Source of the DNA: Trachythela sp. YZ-2020
Lineage: Eukaryota > Cnidaria > Anthozoa > Malacalcyonacea > Clavulariidae
Reading direction: 5' to 3'
DNA: 64,000 nt
Assembly: GCA_016169945.1 (NCBI GenBank)
Contig: JADLSH010000231.1
Coordinates: 1,922,001-1,986,000, forward strand
A model generated the notes under the pieces. That model was not told where the DNA came from and searched no databases. It worked only from the letters and a program-made list of their open reading frames with translations. Both the position numbers and the translations under genes were made by a program. Shown piece after piece: positions 1-10,627 of the stretch (position 1 is the first letter of the stretch; the number at the start of each line of letters is the position of its first letter).

Positions 1-107
1 TATCCAACCTAAATAAATCCGTGCCCTCGATTTTCTGTATAGCCAACTTAACTTAGAGGTAAGAGGCACTAACCACACCTGCAACCCGTTTGTAAGTATT
101 CACTTAC

Positions 108-286
108 CAATAAAGCCCTTGAACGTCGGTTTGTTGAGGACATTTCGATCAACATAAGAGAATAATGGTGAATAAGCTCTGTCTATGTCCGATGACGCAT
201 CATAAATACGTCCTTGAATATTAACTCGATAATGACGACCGAGGAAAACACGATTCTTGTCCTGCGACCAGAGTTTGTTACACACG
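108..286 (-). CDS. EndoU (XendoU/placental protein 11-like) endoribonuclease, single internal exon
   Basis: On the minus strand an exon opens after a TTTTAACAG acceptor (286) and ends at a GTAAGTG donor (after 108). It encodes about 60 residues with the order LWSQDKNR, YRVNIQG, SPLFSYVD and PTFKGFIG. This matches the N-terminal part of the XendoU domain, where a Trp-x-x-Asp-x-Asn-Arg motif precedes a Tyr-Arg-x-Asn-x-Gln strand, a Leu-Phe-x-Tyr-Val-Asp helix and a Pro-Thr-Phe-Lys segment. Family members are Mn2+-dependent, U-specific RNases, often secreted or ER-associated. The catalytic His/His/Lys residues lie further C-terminal, beyond the left edge, so activity cannot be judged. The first exon was not found upstream (higher coordinates). 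Family assignment is from recognised motifs, not a search. Confidence 0.72.
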
Positions 287-371
287 CTGTTAAAATCTAC
301 AGTGCTACGTAAAAGAAAAGAAACTATTTTATTCTAGATTTTACCTTTTTTTACCCTTGAACTATACACTG

Positions 372-565
372 ACATCACCCTAGTATACATACATGAACTT
401 GTGGTTAGCTCCTGCGAACTGGGCTCTGCAGCTCAGTGCCAGGGCGCTGCTCCGGAATCGCAGTGTCGCAGGTTTAACTCATGTTAGAGGGCCTATAGTT
501 GCATTTTTCGCGACTGCTCCTAGCTGGGTCTAGAATATGTGGATATTCGCTGGAAATTTACATCA
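372..565 (+). repeat. tRNA-derived SINE, copy 1 (degenerate)
   Basis: A tRNA-like head starts near 421, with an A-box-like AGCTCAGTGCCAGG and a decayed B-box (GCAGGTTTAACTC). It is followed by the tail GAGGGCCTATAGTTGCA and TAGCTGGGTCTAGA. The same tail follows the tRNA-like sequence at 19.0-19.2 kb, so this is a dispersed SINE and not a tRNA gene. Both copies also share about 40 bp upstream of the tRNA part (CACCCTAGTATA, ACATGAACT). Confidence 0.7.
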
Positions 566-3099
566 GTCTACAAAAGTCAAGAACCCTTCAACGTTCTAAA
601 CTATTTTATACCTTTATCGCGAGATAGCAAAGTCAGAAGCACTTTAAACATATTTTTAAACATTTAATTAAGGATAACAGTAATTGCTGGGCTGCCTATA
701 TATAATGGTTTTATTGACTGATTAATGATCCGGTGACTGATATGATGATTGATTTCATGGTAAGAAAATAATTTTGTGCTTGCATGTACAGTGTCATCAG
801 ATGTAGGGAATTTTCCTATTTTCATTTCAAACCAACCTCAGGGAGAATTATTAAGCTATAGTATTCCACCATTTGTAACTTTTTTCGCAGTATAATTATT
901 GAATAACGGAATTACTTAATTTGTCATTTCCTGAATGCCTTAACATGCAGTTATGTTAACTTAAGAGTTAAGGCGAATGAATTTTCGTATATGAAGAGTT
1001 AATGAATTTTCGTATATTATCGCAGTTATGAAGACGTCTTTTTAACGTTTTAGCAATAAAACATCCAAAGCGTTAGACTGAATTTTCTGGAATGGGAGTA
1101 TTCATGGAGAGCCTACGGAGGGCAGCTCAATTTGGACATATGAATTCTCAAAAGTGCTAATTGAAGAAACGTACGACTGGAGGCCTGGTTGCTGCCTATA
1201 CGAAAAACAGACTTTCTGTAACTGTTCTGGATAATGACGTATACTGAGTAGTCATATATATGTTGGAAAGAGTTATTTTGCCTCTTGAATAATATCCGCC
1301 TTTGCGAAACGCATGAATATATCTCAAAATCATGAGTAATTAATAAGCTGTTAACAAAGAAAATCAGTGCTGTGACGGCAACTGGATATGCACATAGAAT
1401 TTTGGCATGGAATTTTGTCAACTTTAAACTCAGATTTGTCTTAAAATACTGATTCATTTGTAACTTTGCGATACGATAGTGCCATATCAAAACCTCCAAT
1501 TAGGAATTTATCGGATATGCAGTCTTTGTAATTGGTGTGGACTGGATATCCGTTAAAATCCTCATTGTCAGATTTAAGATTGATTAATTGAAACATTTGT
1601 AACAGTAAGTGTGCATTCCACACTAAATTTCTTACGAAAATTTCGTTATTTTTCTTAAAATTTCCACTCTACTGTTTAGTTAGTTATCTCTACATCTGCG
1701 AAATGTAAAGGACATTTAATTAGTGCGACACAGCTGCACAAGTATTACCGACAATTTTCATGCAAGCACAAAAGGTGCCGCTATGCAAAAATCATTGCTT
1801 ATAAAAATAGTGCAACTAAGAAACAGATTAATTCTAATCTACTGAGGCTTCATTTTGATTCCTTTCCGATTTAGGGATTCTGGTACACAGTGGTTCATGT
1901 GTGCATGTGATTTACATCTCTGTCATCCATTTATGAATCCTGTCTTGAGAATGCGCTGACTTCCAGGGTTCATACGAGTCCTTAGAACCATGGATGTCCT
2001 TAATTTTCATTTTTCAGAATTAAAAAATGCTACATTGGTTCATGAAAAGTCCTTGCACACTCGCACACTTTCTACTTTCCAGACACACGCGTGGATTAAA
2101 GGCATAAGAGGCATACAATTAGTAAATCGTTTCACTTTCCATTTCATGACTCACACACTTTTCTTTTTTCACACTTTTCACAGGATGGATAGTCCTTAAA
2201 ATGTCCTCAAAACTTATCTTCAAATAAATGGAAGAACCCTAGACCGCAGTCGCAAAAAAAGAGTACGTCTTATTTGACCTTACCAAAATAACGAAATATA
2301 GGTGCCTTTCTCCGTCTTTGCTCTGATTTGTCCTGTTTTATCACAGTTGCAATGAGGGATGAATTTATACTGGGACAAAGTTATAATGTTATGGGAATAT
2401 ACAGTATCCGATCCAGTAGGAATAAAATTTATATACTTTATTACATCCGCCAGGAGGTTATATTTTCACGTGGCCTCGTTTGTGTGTTTGTGTGTGTGTG
2501 TGTGTTTGTCTGTAAGCACGATAACTAAGAAAACATCAAACACTTTAAATATACAAAAATTTGTGGAGCTAATAGCCATAGGCCAAGGACAAATCGATTA
2601 AATTTTGTTCAATTAGGATGAAAGTTGGATGAGAAACTTACAAAAGTTCGTCTTGCTTTGCAGGGCTAAAAGGAACTGAATACGTAATTAGCTAGGGCAT
2701 GTATGTATAATGTATGTATGCATGCATAATTTATGCATGTTACTTTACTTAATTTGCTGGCGAAGGTATGCAGTCTTTGAGTTTCCTTCTTAGTTTAGTT
2801 TTGTCTACTTTATACGGCCGTTTTAATTTGTAAGATGAGAATCACAATGCCGGTAATTATTGCGATTCTATACAGTTTTTTAGCCATTGTTGATTCCTGC
2901 TAAACTAACACTATTACTAACTGCCCTTTTCATGCACAATATTGGCATAACTGAACAAAGAATGTAACAATCATTACCTGGCTGGAACGTTAATTAGGAA
3001 ATTGGAAAGGAAAATCACTGACAAAACGACATTCGTATTCCGAGCCATGTTCTATATTACAATATATCTGAAAATAAAATATGATTGGCATTAGTAAAT
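566..3099. other. No gene recognised
   Basis: AT-rich sequence with only short chance ORFs. A (TG)n microsatellite lies near 2480-2510. ORFs of 60-128 codons here have no recognisable domain and no convincing splice context. Confidence 0.5.
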
Positions 3100-3771
3100 C
3101 CCCGGTCAAACGAGAATGAGAGTTGATGCGGAGTCAATGAGAATTGCAACTCTCGCTCGCGTTTGACCGTGACGTTTCATAGACTCTCGTGCACTCTCAT
3201 CAACTTTGAGCTAGTTCAAATTTTGATGTGAGTTGATGATTGTTTGATATGTTTAACCGGTACGCGTGGTAATATCCAGTCAACTCTCATGCAACTCTTG
3301 TTCTCGTTTAACCGGGGCAGAGTTGATGAAACTCTCATGTAAACTCTTGCTCTCTTTTGACCGGGGCAGGAGAGTTGATGAAACTCTCATGCAAACTCTT
3401 GTTCTCGTTTAACCGGGACAGAGTTGATGAAACTCTCATGTAAACTCTTGTTCTCTTTTAACCGGGACAGAGTTGATGAAACTCTCATGTAAACTCTTGT
3501 TCTCGTTTGACCAAAGCAGGAGAGTTGATGAAACTCCCATGGAAACTCTTGTTCTCGTTTAACCGGGGCAGAGTTGATGAAACTCTCATGTAAACTCTTG
3601 TTCTCTTTTAACCGGGACAGAGTTGATGAAACTCTCATGTAAACTCTTGTTCTCGTTTGACCAAAGCAGGAGAGTTGATGAAACTCTCATGGAAACTCTT
3701 GTTCTCGTTTAACCGGGACAGAGTTGATGAAACTCTCATGCAAACTCTTGCATGTTCTCGTTTGACCGAGG
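3100..3771. repeat. Minisatellite array inside a TIR-bounded element
   Basis: Units starting GAGTTGATGAAACTCTCATG begin at 3320, 3372, 3421, 3470, 3522, 3571, 3620, 3672 and 3721. Spacing is 52/49/49 repeated, giving a 150-bp higher-order unit. The outer ends are inverted: CCCCGGTCAAACGAGAATGA at 3100 against TTCTCGTTTGACCGAGG ending at 3771. This suggests an array that grew inside a MITE-like element. Confidence 0.85.
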
Positions 3772-5000
3772 CATTCAATTCGATATCATGATTCATATAT
3801 CAAATTCGCACCCTAATACCCGAACTAACGTAATTTTGTATAGATAAGAGTATTTTGTTCCCTATCTTCCAAATGTTCAAGTGTAATTGACACGTTTGAG
3901 AGCACCACTCGCTTTCAAAGCCCCAAAGGGCAAGTAGGATTCGAATGCGGAATGATTATTTCTAATAATTATTGTTGCTCATTAATACTAGACGAAGTCA
4001 ATAACACATTTGTATTGATACGCATCCAAAATAGATAAACCCAGACGCAAGAGCCCTCAAAATCCTTTTTATATAAGTATTGATAACGCTAACTTGTTTT
4101 GTTACGGCTGGCCATGGTTTAGAATGCCAAGTTTCCAAAACAACTATATTCTGTAGACTGTAGACAATACAAAATATATTAATTTTAATTTCAAAAGCAT
4201 ACAAATATCTATATATCTTCATCTTATAGAGAGCGAAATATTAGTTTAATTTATAGAATGGCTTAATTTAATTCGTACTAACCTCAGACACGCAGCTTTA
4301 GCAGCAGATAGTATAGTACAAAGGTTGACTTCCTGCTCATAACGTCTATTTCTTGAAAGGTAATATGTAAACATTATCCATACTTCCGCGTACTTTGTAC
4401 GTTCATTGGAGTACACAGCAGGAACTACAATGAGACTACCAATAAGACATGAGAATGCATTTAAAACAGCCATACATTTGTTTATGTATAAAAGTTTATA
4501 TAATATAAGTTTACATATATGGCTCAGCGTTGACGTGCGGGCAGATGCCTTGCATTTTGCAGGCTGGTGGCGGGTTAGGGCGAGTGAGCAGAAGGGAAAA
4601 ATAACAAAGGGATGTAACATCGACCAACGGCGGAAGGACGTGTTCCAGAGGTTGCTGTGACACGTTACAGTTCGGCAAATCATCGGTTCTGTGTTCGGAT
4701 TTCGGCCACAGTTTCGGCGCTCAAATGTCAACAAAAGGAATTATTTCGGATATTACTTCTCAGATTACAAACTTGTCATCTACAGTTGTGACTTTCAAAA
4801 TGTACGTTGAGACAACGCAAACGGTGCTTTAGACGTTCAACAGTAGTACAGAGCGACCACTCACATGATATCGTTTGTTCTAATGTGGCCCATGTAAAAG
4901 TAGTAAAATGTTATAATAAGCACAGTGCTACCAAATTTCACGTCACCGACAGTTTCTCTTAAGCACAATGTCTCTTAAGTCTTGAAATAATTCAAATCAG
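3772..5000. other. No gene supported
   Basis: A 162-codon open frame lies on the minus strand (4246-4734) with one hydrophobic stretch near its middle. It has no recognised family, no clean start and no splice logic, so it is not called a gene. Confidence 0.4.
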
Positions 5001-5004
5001 ATGC

Positions 5005-5280
5005 CTATCTATAGTATATCCACAACTAAGTTACGAAGAAGCATTAAAGAAAACTGGACTACCAACATTGAAAGATCGTCGGCAAAACATGGTGACAAAA
5101 ACGTTTGAGGCAATCCTAACAAATGATGAACATCAACTTCGCTCCCTATTGCCAAATAAAGGACAATCCTCGTATAATTTTCGGGAGAAAAACCCATTTG
5201 TTTTACCAAGATGTAAAACAAATCGTTACAGGAACACTGTTATACCCTCCAACGTATATAAACTGAACAATAGAGATTAA
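5005..5280 (+). pseudogene. LINE (non-LTR retrotransposon) ORF2 C-terminal end
   Basis: About 85 codons read YEEALKKTGLPTLKDRR, then KTFEAILTNDEHQLRSLLP and LPRCKTNRYRNTVIP, and stop at 5280. This is the C-terminal tail typical of metazoan non-LTR retrotransposon polymerases (Leu-Pro-x-Leu-x-x-Arg-Arg, then Leu-Pro-Arg-Cys-x-Thr-Asn-Arg-Tyr). No reverse transcriptase motifs lie upstream, so it is a 5'-truncated copy. The ATCA/TATC microsatellite downstream could be its 3' tail. Confidence 0.7.
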
Positions 5281-5499
5281 AGATCTTAGTGGAACATTTT
5301 AAATCCAGACATTAACTTTAAATTTTTAACCTATCAAAATTAGTACTATAAACATGTTGTTAGTGTATAATATATATTTAACTATTATAGGATTATTAGC
5401 ATTTTGATAGTAGTTTTCTATGAATTGTAAAGTTGTGCAATTCAACCTTTTGGTTGCAAGACAATTTATTTAATAAATTTATATATTTAATAAATCTAT

Positions 5500-5552
5500 T
5501 TATTTATCAATCAATCAATCAATCAATCTATCTATCTATCTATCTATCTAAG
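5500..5552. repeat. ATCA/TATC tetranucleotide microsatellite
   Basis: About six ATCA units run directly into about six CTAT units. It lies 220 bp after the LINE stop codon and may be the microsatellite tail of that insertion. Confidence 0.85.
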
Positions 5553-7048
5553 CCTAGTTTCCATTTGGTCAACTGTCGTGACCAAGTCATGCTCGACGAT
5601 GTGAAAAAGTCCGGAATCATTTTGAGATCTGAATACTGTATGCAAATCACTAGTCTTTCATTCCTACTTGACGTATGCATAAAACAAACACATCAACCAC
5701 TGGAGAACACTTGACTGGCGTCGTCCCAGTGACGTCGACGAGAGCCCTTTATTAATACAATTCTTGTAACATTTTTACAATCTTTGATGAAGTTTGTTCT
5801 TGTCCAGAGATATTGATAAGACAATAATTTTAATGTTTATCTGACGAAACATGCTAACAGCAAAGAGTTTATATATAATGTAATCTCGATCATACGACGC
5901 CATAAATCACGTTTGTTATTTGTGTTCGGACGGGGAAGCAAGGGTGGCAGATGCGGTTAGCGCGCTACACATTACCTCTGAGTTAAGCTAGCTATACAGG
6001 GGGTATAAAAATAGGTAATCCAAAATTGACCGAGTACTTGTCTGTTAAAAATTGTTGGTCGAAATTGCATTCTTCCACCTACACCTTCATAGCTGGCACT
6101 GGGATGCCAGAAAAACCTACCACCACGTGGAAGGAAATCTGCTCGGGACCAAGACACCATGAGCTAGCTGCCTGCTAAGGAATGGTGTAAATTCCAATTT
6201 CTGCAAGTCTAAGTTTGAGCTGCTACCTGCACTGATTGAACAGCAACGCCCTTTTATACTCTAGCTTCAGATGGAACCGCCCTCTTGGGAATACTGCTTT
6301 GACGTAATGAATATACTTTCCTACTATACTTGGTTTTTGGAAATAAAAGAATGTATAAAGAATCGTTTTTTTGGATCCTATTATAAACTATGTCGCGTTT
6401 CCTGAAACAGTATGGACATATGGTTTCCATTCCTGCATTAAGTATGTATAATTGAACATTTGAAAATGTATTACATGAAGTATTAAAGATGTGAATTATA
6501 TATTCTGTTGTGTGAGGTGCATGGCCACATGATGTGTTTTTGATTTAAGGTGGCTCCCTAGGGTTTTTGCATTATAGTGCACTATTGTATTCAAGAGGCT
6601 CCTGTTTCTTCATCTTGCATGATACAAGGACGAGATTCAAAGCAAACATCGAGAATGCTCTCCTGAATATTTTGGTGTACTACCTTTGTGTTGAAAGTCC
6701 GTTACAAGGCAACGCGTACTTAGAATAAAGCTTACTTTTCTTCCTTTCATTTTAAGAATATCCTTCCGTAAAATTTTTTTAACTTTGCATAGGAAATAAT
6801 ATTGGTTTAATGGTTCTATTTCCTTATTTAAATAAAATCAATATTCAGAAATTTTTCTTCGATGGAATTCTAAGAAAAATTGACATCATGCACCTATTAA
6901 GCCGATATTATTAAATGTACAAAGTTTTAGAAAAATTCACCGAAGAAAACGGGAGAAATTTGAGCTAAATTTTGAGGTTTTTTGGAGCTCTGACGTCGTA
7001 CAATAGCCGAAAATCTCGTTTCTCGCGTGGAGTCCCGCATGCATTTCG
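5553..7048. other. No gene recognised
   Basis: AT-rich sequence with short chance ORFs only. No splice-consistent coding segment was seen. Confidence 0.45.
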
Positions 7049-7813
7049 TGATATTATATTAATCAACTATACTCTACTCTGCTACGCTTACTACCCTACT
7101 ACCCTACTACGCTACTGTATATTATATTAATCAACTATACTCTACTCTGCTACGCTTACTACCCTTACTACCCTACTACGCTACTGTATATTATATTAAT
7201 CAACTATACTCTACTCTACTACGCTTACTACCCTACTACCCTACTACGCTACTGTATATTATATTAATCAACTATACTCTACTCTACTACGCTTACTACC
7301 CTACTACCCTACTACGCTACTGTATATTATATTAATCAACTATACTCTACTCTACTACGCTTACTACCCTTACTACCCTACTACGCTACTGTATATTATA
7401 TTAATCAACTATACTCTACTCTACTACGCTTACTACCCTACTACCCTACTACGCTACTGTATATTATATTAATCAACTATACTCTACTCTACTACGCTTA
7501 CTACCCTTATACTACCCTACTACGCTACTGTATATTATATTAATCAACTATACTCTACTCTACTACGCTTACTACCCTACTACCCTACTACCCTACTACG
7601 CTACTGTATATTATATTAATCAACTATACTCTACTCTACTCTACTACGCTTACTACCCTACTACGCTACTGTATATTATATTAATCAACTATACTCTACT
7701 CTACTACGCTTACTACTCTACTACGCTACTGTATATTATATTAATCAACTATACTCTACTCTACTACGCTTACTACCCTTACTACCCTACTACGCTACTG
7801 TATATATATTATA
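7049..7813. repeat. About 68-bp satellite array, left block
   Basis: Eleven head-to-tail units, each holding GTATATTATATTAATCAACT and CTACTACGCTTACTACCC. The TTAATCAAC core recurs at 7059, 7127, 7196, 7264, 7332, 7401, 7469, 7540, 7616, 7681 and 7741, a spacing of 60-76 bp. Length changes come from gain or loss of short CTACC/CTACT blocks. The array resumes at 8542 after an insertion. Confidence 0.93.
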
Positions 7814-8541
7814 CTAGAAATACATGCATGCAAAATCCCCTCGCCCATTTGAACCAAACAATTTACTCCCCAAAAGTTATTGTAACATGAAGTACTGAGT
7901 CGACCAATGTAACCATGGTGACACGCAACACTGTATATTTTTTATATTTTAATTTGTACAAAATATTGTTATTTTGTTTTAACTATAAAATTATCAATTG
8001 CACAACTAAAAGCCCAACTATATAAATGGTATGCTATGTACTCTTATATTGATTTACTGCAACATTCAACCTTAGACGTTCACAAATACTTCGAAATTTT
8101 ATCAAAACTTGAGCAACTGCTTCGCAGCAGTATTTTATAACTTGCAAAATAAGTTTTGAGATTTAATATGCTATTTTCATATTGAATCAACTAAAATACT
8201 CTTGGACAACAACAGAATGCTTTACACATTTTCAACTACTATACTTCGCATGCTGTATATAAATCATTAAATCAACTTTCCTCCAAATAATTTTCATTTA
8301 TCTTGTTTACTTTATTACATATAGAAACTTGCTTATAAATGCAAAACTATTTTTGAATGAGTGCAAAAAAAGGGAAGTTTCTTCCTGGCTTGAACTCGCG
8401 CATGTGCATAATCCTACACAACCGTCCTGTCCATGACAAAAAAATGGCGGGACAACTCTTTGCATTCCACAATGTTTTCACGATACCCGGTGTAAATATC
8501 CGAGCGGAATAGGTGGCGAAGCACAGCCTCGCGCGGGACCG
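7814..8541 (-). mobile_element. Helitron-like non-autonomous element, copy 1, inserted in the satellite
   Basis: The element splits the satellite exactly. The left flank ends TATTATA and the right flank starts TTAATCAAC, which together rebuild the unbroken unit with no target duplication. On the minus strand its 3' end is CTAG followed by T, and the insertion point lies between A and T. The CTRR-T end and A/T target without duplication are Helitron hallmarks. The copy at 32856-33469 shares the terminal GCATGCATGTATTTCTAG and internal blocks. No Rep/helicase ORF is present. Confidence 0.72.
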
Positions 8542-8740
8542 TTAATCAACTATGCTTACTGTACTACCGCCTACGCTACCCTTGGTATATTATATTAATC
8601 AACTATACTCTACTCTACGCTACTACGCTTACTACGCTACTGTATATTATATTAATCAACTATACTCTACTACGCTTACTACCCTTACTACCCTTACTAC
8701 GCTTACTACGCTACTGTATATCATACTACGCTACGATATA
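8542..8740. repeat. About 68-bp satellite array, right block
   Basis: Three more degenerate units of the 7049-7813 satellite continue after the insertion and decay into CTACTACGCTTACTACG repeats. Confidence 0.85.
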
Positions 8741-10266
8741 TTTTATATAGCAAGTACGATACCATTCATGCATGCATGCATGTAGGCCATAGCTATATAG
8801 TGTATATTAGAACAACGCTATAAAAAAGTTGCATAACTTGGGTCGCCAACACAAGTGGGATTAAGATAACCCTGGATAGTCGATGACAATCAGAATAATT
8901 GATAAGGCCTTAAGGGTGAGAATATAGCGACATGCAGTCAAGCACGCACACTGGTTAAATGCATTAGAAATATTGGAGAAGTAAACCAAACTATTACTAA
9001 AATAGATATGTAAGAGATTACAAGAAATATTGTATTGTGCATGAAAAAATATGCCGTGAAATGCGCACATACAGCAACAGATTCAATCATTACAGAATTT
9101 TGAGTAATTAACCTTTGGCGCCAACTCAAGAGGGATTAAGATAGTTATTTTGGTCGATTTTTAAATAACAAGGCGACGAGAAGCATGATCCAGGTTAGGA
9201 AAAATAAAATAAACACATGAACATCTGTTGCACAATTTCATACAACCGGAGAGGAAATTTTTGAAGGAGAATGGCGGGAAAAATCGCCTGCATGCATGTA
9301 TTGAATTTTACTGGGCGTTATGTAAAACGCGTGTGTGAACAGGACTAATGCACGCAACTAATACTGATTAGAAAATTGTAAAGAGTGTGCCCATGTTACT
9401 TCGCATACTACGCGTAGTACGGGATTTTTTCCGAAAAGCTGTCCATATTTCTCGCCGGGTATAATTCTATTTATTACTTTTCTAGTTATTTAATCTTCAT
9501 TTTAATATTATAAGCATTAGCATTTTACTCTGTCTATAACATTGACTATACGTCGTATTTTTTCTCTTCTCCCGACTAGAAATAGTTAGTAACCAATTCC
9601 TTCAAATGCGCGGACAACGATAGAAATATCGTTTCGCACGAAGCCATACTCTTAGTCGAAAACAGGCATAAATACATGACTGTCTAACTCATTTCATCTG
9701 TAGCTGTAATTACGCCGGACGAATTTACATATCGATGGGGGAGTCTTGTATGCAAAAAGTTAATATCGACTTACACTATTAAATTAAAAGCCGTAATATA
9801 CTTTAACTTGAATAAGATATATTTTATCTAAAACCAGAGTAACATATTTTTCAGTACTAGCTTCCGGTCGCAAAAAGTTAATTGTTACTCTTTAAAAGAA
9901 ATTATTAGGTTTACCTAAAAAATATTAAGTGATAACGCGATACCTCCTGTGACTATATGTGAATGCTAATGACGTTTGGGCAAAATATTGACAGCAGGTG
10001 CCGCGCAGTCTACCAATAGCAATGAATAGCGGTTAATCACTTAAAGAAAAAACCTGCAAACAGATGCGACTGCTAAGCCTTAACTTCGGTTTATTTATTA
10101 AACACGAAATATTTTGCAGAAAAACCAAGGAAACGAGAAACAAATTCTTTAGAAACTTTCAAATCTCAAATCGTAGCTGTCATAAACGGATTAAAAACTT
10201 GAAAGAAATATTATAAAGTTGTATTTTTTCTGAAGTAAAGGCTTTGAGGGTTTAGTGTGTTAGAAA
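8741..10266. other. Upstream region of the TSP1/SEA/FN3 gene
   Basis: No coding segment recognised. The 5' UTR and promoter of the gene starting at 10267 probably lie in the right half. I saw no convincing TATA box or initiator. The sequence before the ATG (TTAGAAA-ATG) is A-rich, acceptable for an invertebrate start. Confidence 0.4.
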
Positions 10267-10627
10267 ATGTCGACATCGGTCGACAATTTGGTGGCGCGAA
10301 AGGGAAGTCCTACGCACAGCTTTCGTAGCGGTAGCACTAATGCATCTGCTTCAAATATGAGTGAAACTCGAGATCTCTCTCGACAGTCAGCTCAACGACA
10401 AAGAATCAGTCATCGTCGTTCAATACAAGCTAGAAAAGTTGTGTTTTTGGTCTTGATTTTGTTTCTTATTCTTGGCGGATTAAGCTATGCTATCTACAGA
10501 GTTGTTAGCAACGACTCCGAGGAAACAGAATCAACGAAAATAAAACTGGAAGAAAATCATGAAACATCGACAAATATCAAGACAAGTTCAGTTGCTAGAA
10601 AGGATGTAAAAACTTCTATTTCTCCAG
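10267..10627 (+). CDS. Exon 1: cytoplasmic tail and first TM
   Basis: Encodes 120 residues plus one base (phase 1 donor CCAG/GTATG). The tail is Ser/Arg-rich with basic RQRISHRR just before the hydrophobic VVFLVLILFLILGG (about 58-78), so the N terminus should be cytosolic, as in a signal anchor. An acidic and Ser/Thr stretch follows. Confidence 0.75.

Noticed and set aside
3320..3740. CRISPR array or coding repeat protein
   Set aside because: 49-52 bp units with no spacers; the minus-strand frame of 83 codons is a by-product of the repeat.
4246..4734. 162-codon gene on the minus strand with a hydrophobic segment
   Set aside because: No recognisable family, no splice or start context, and within the length chance allows in the less AT-rich part here.
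7049..8740. CRISPR array
   Set aside because: Direct repeats are contiguous without unique spacers and the context is eukaryotic; it is a satellite.
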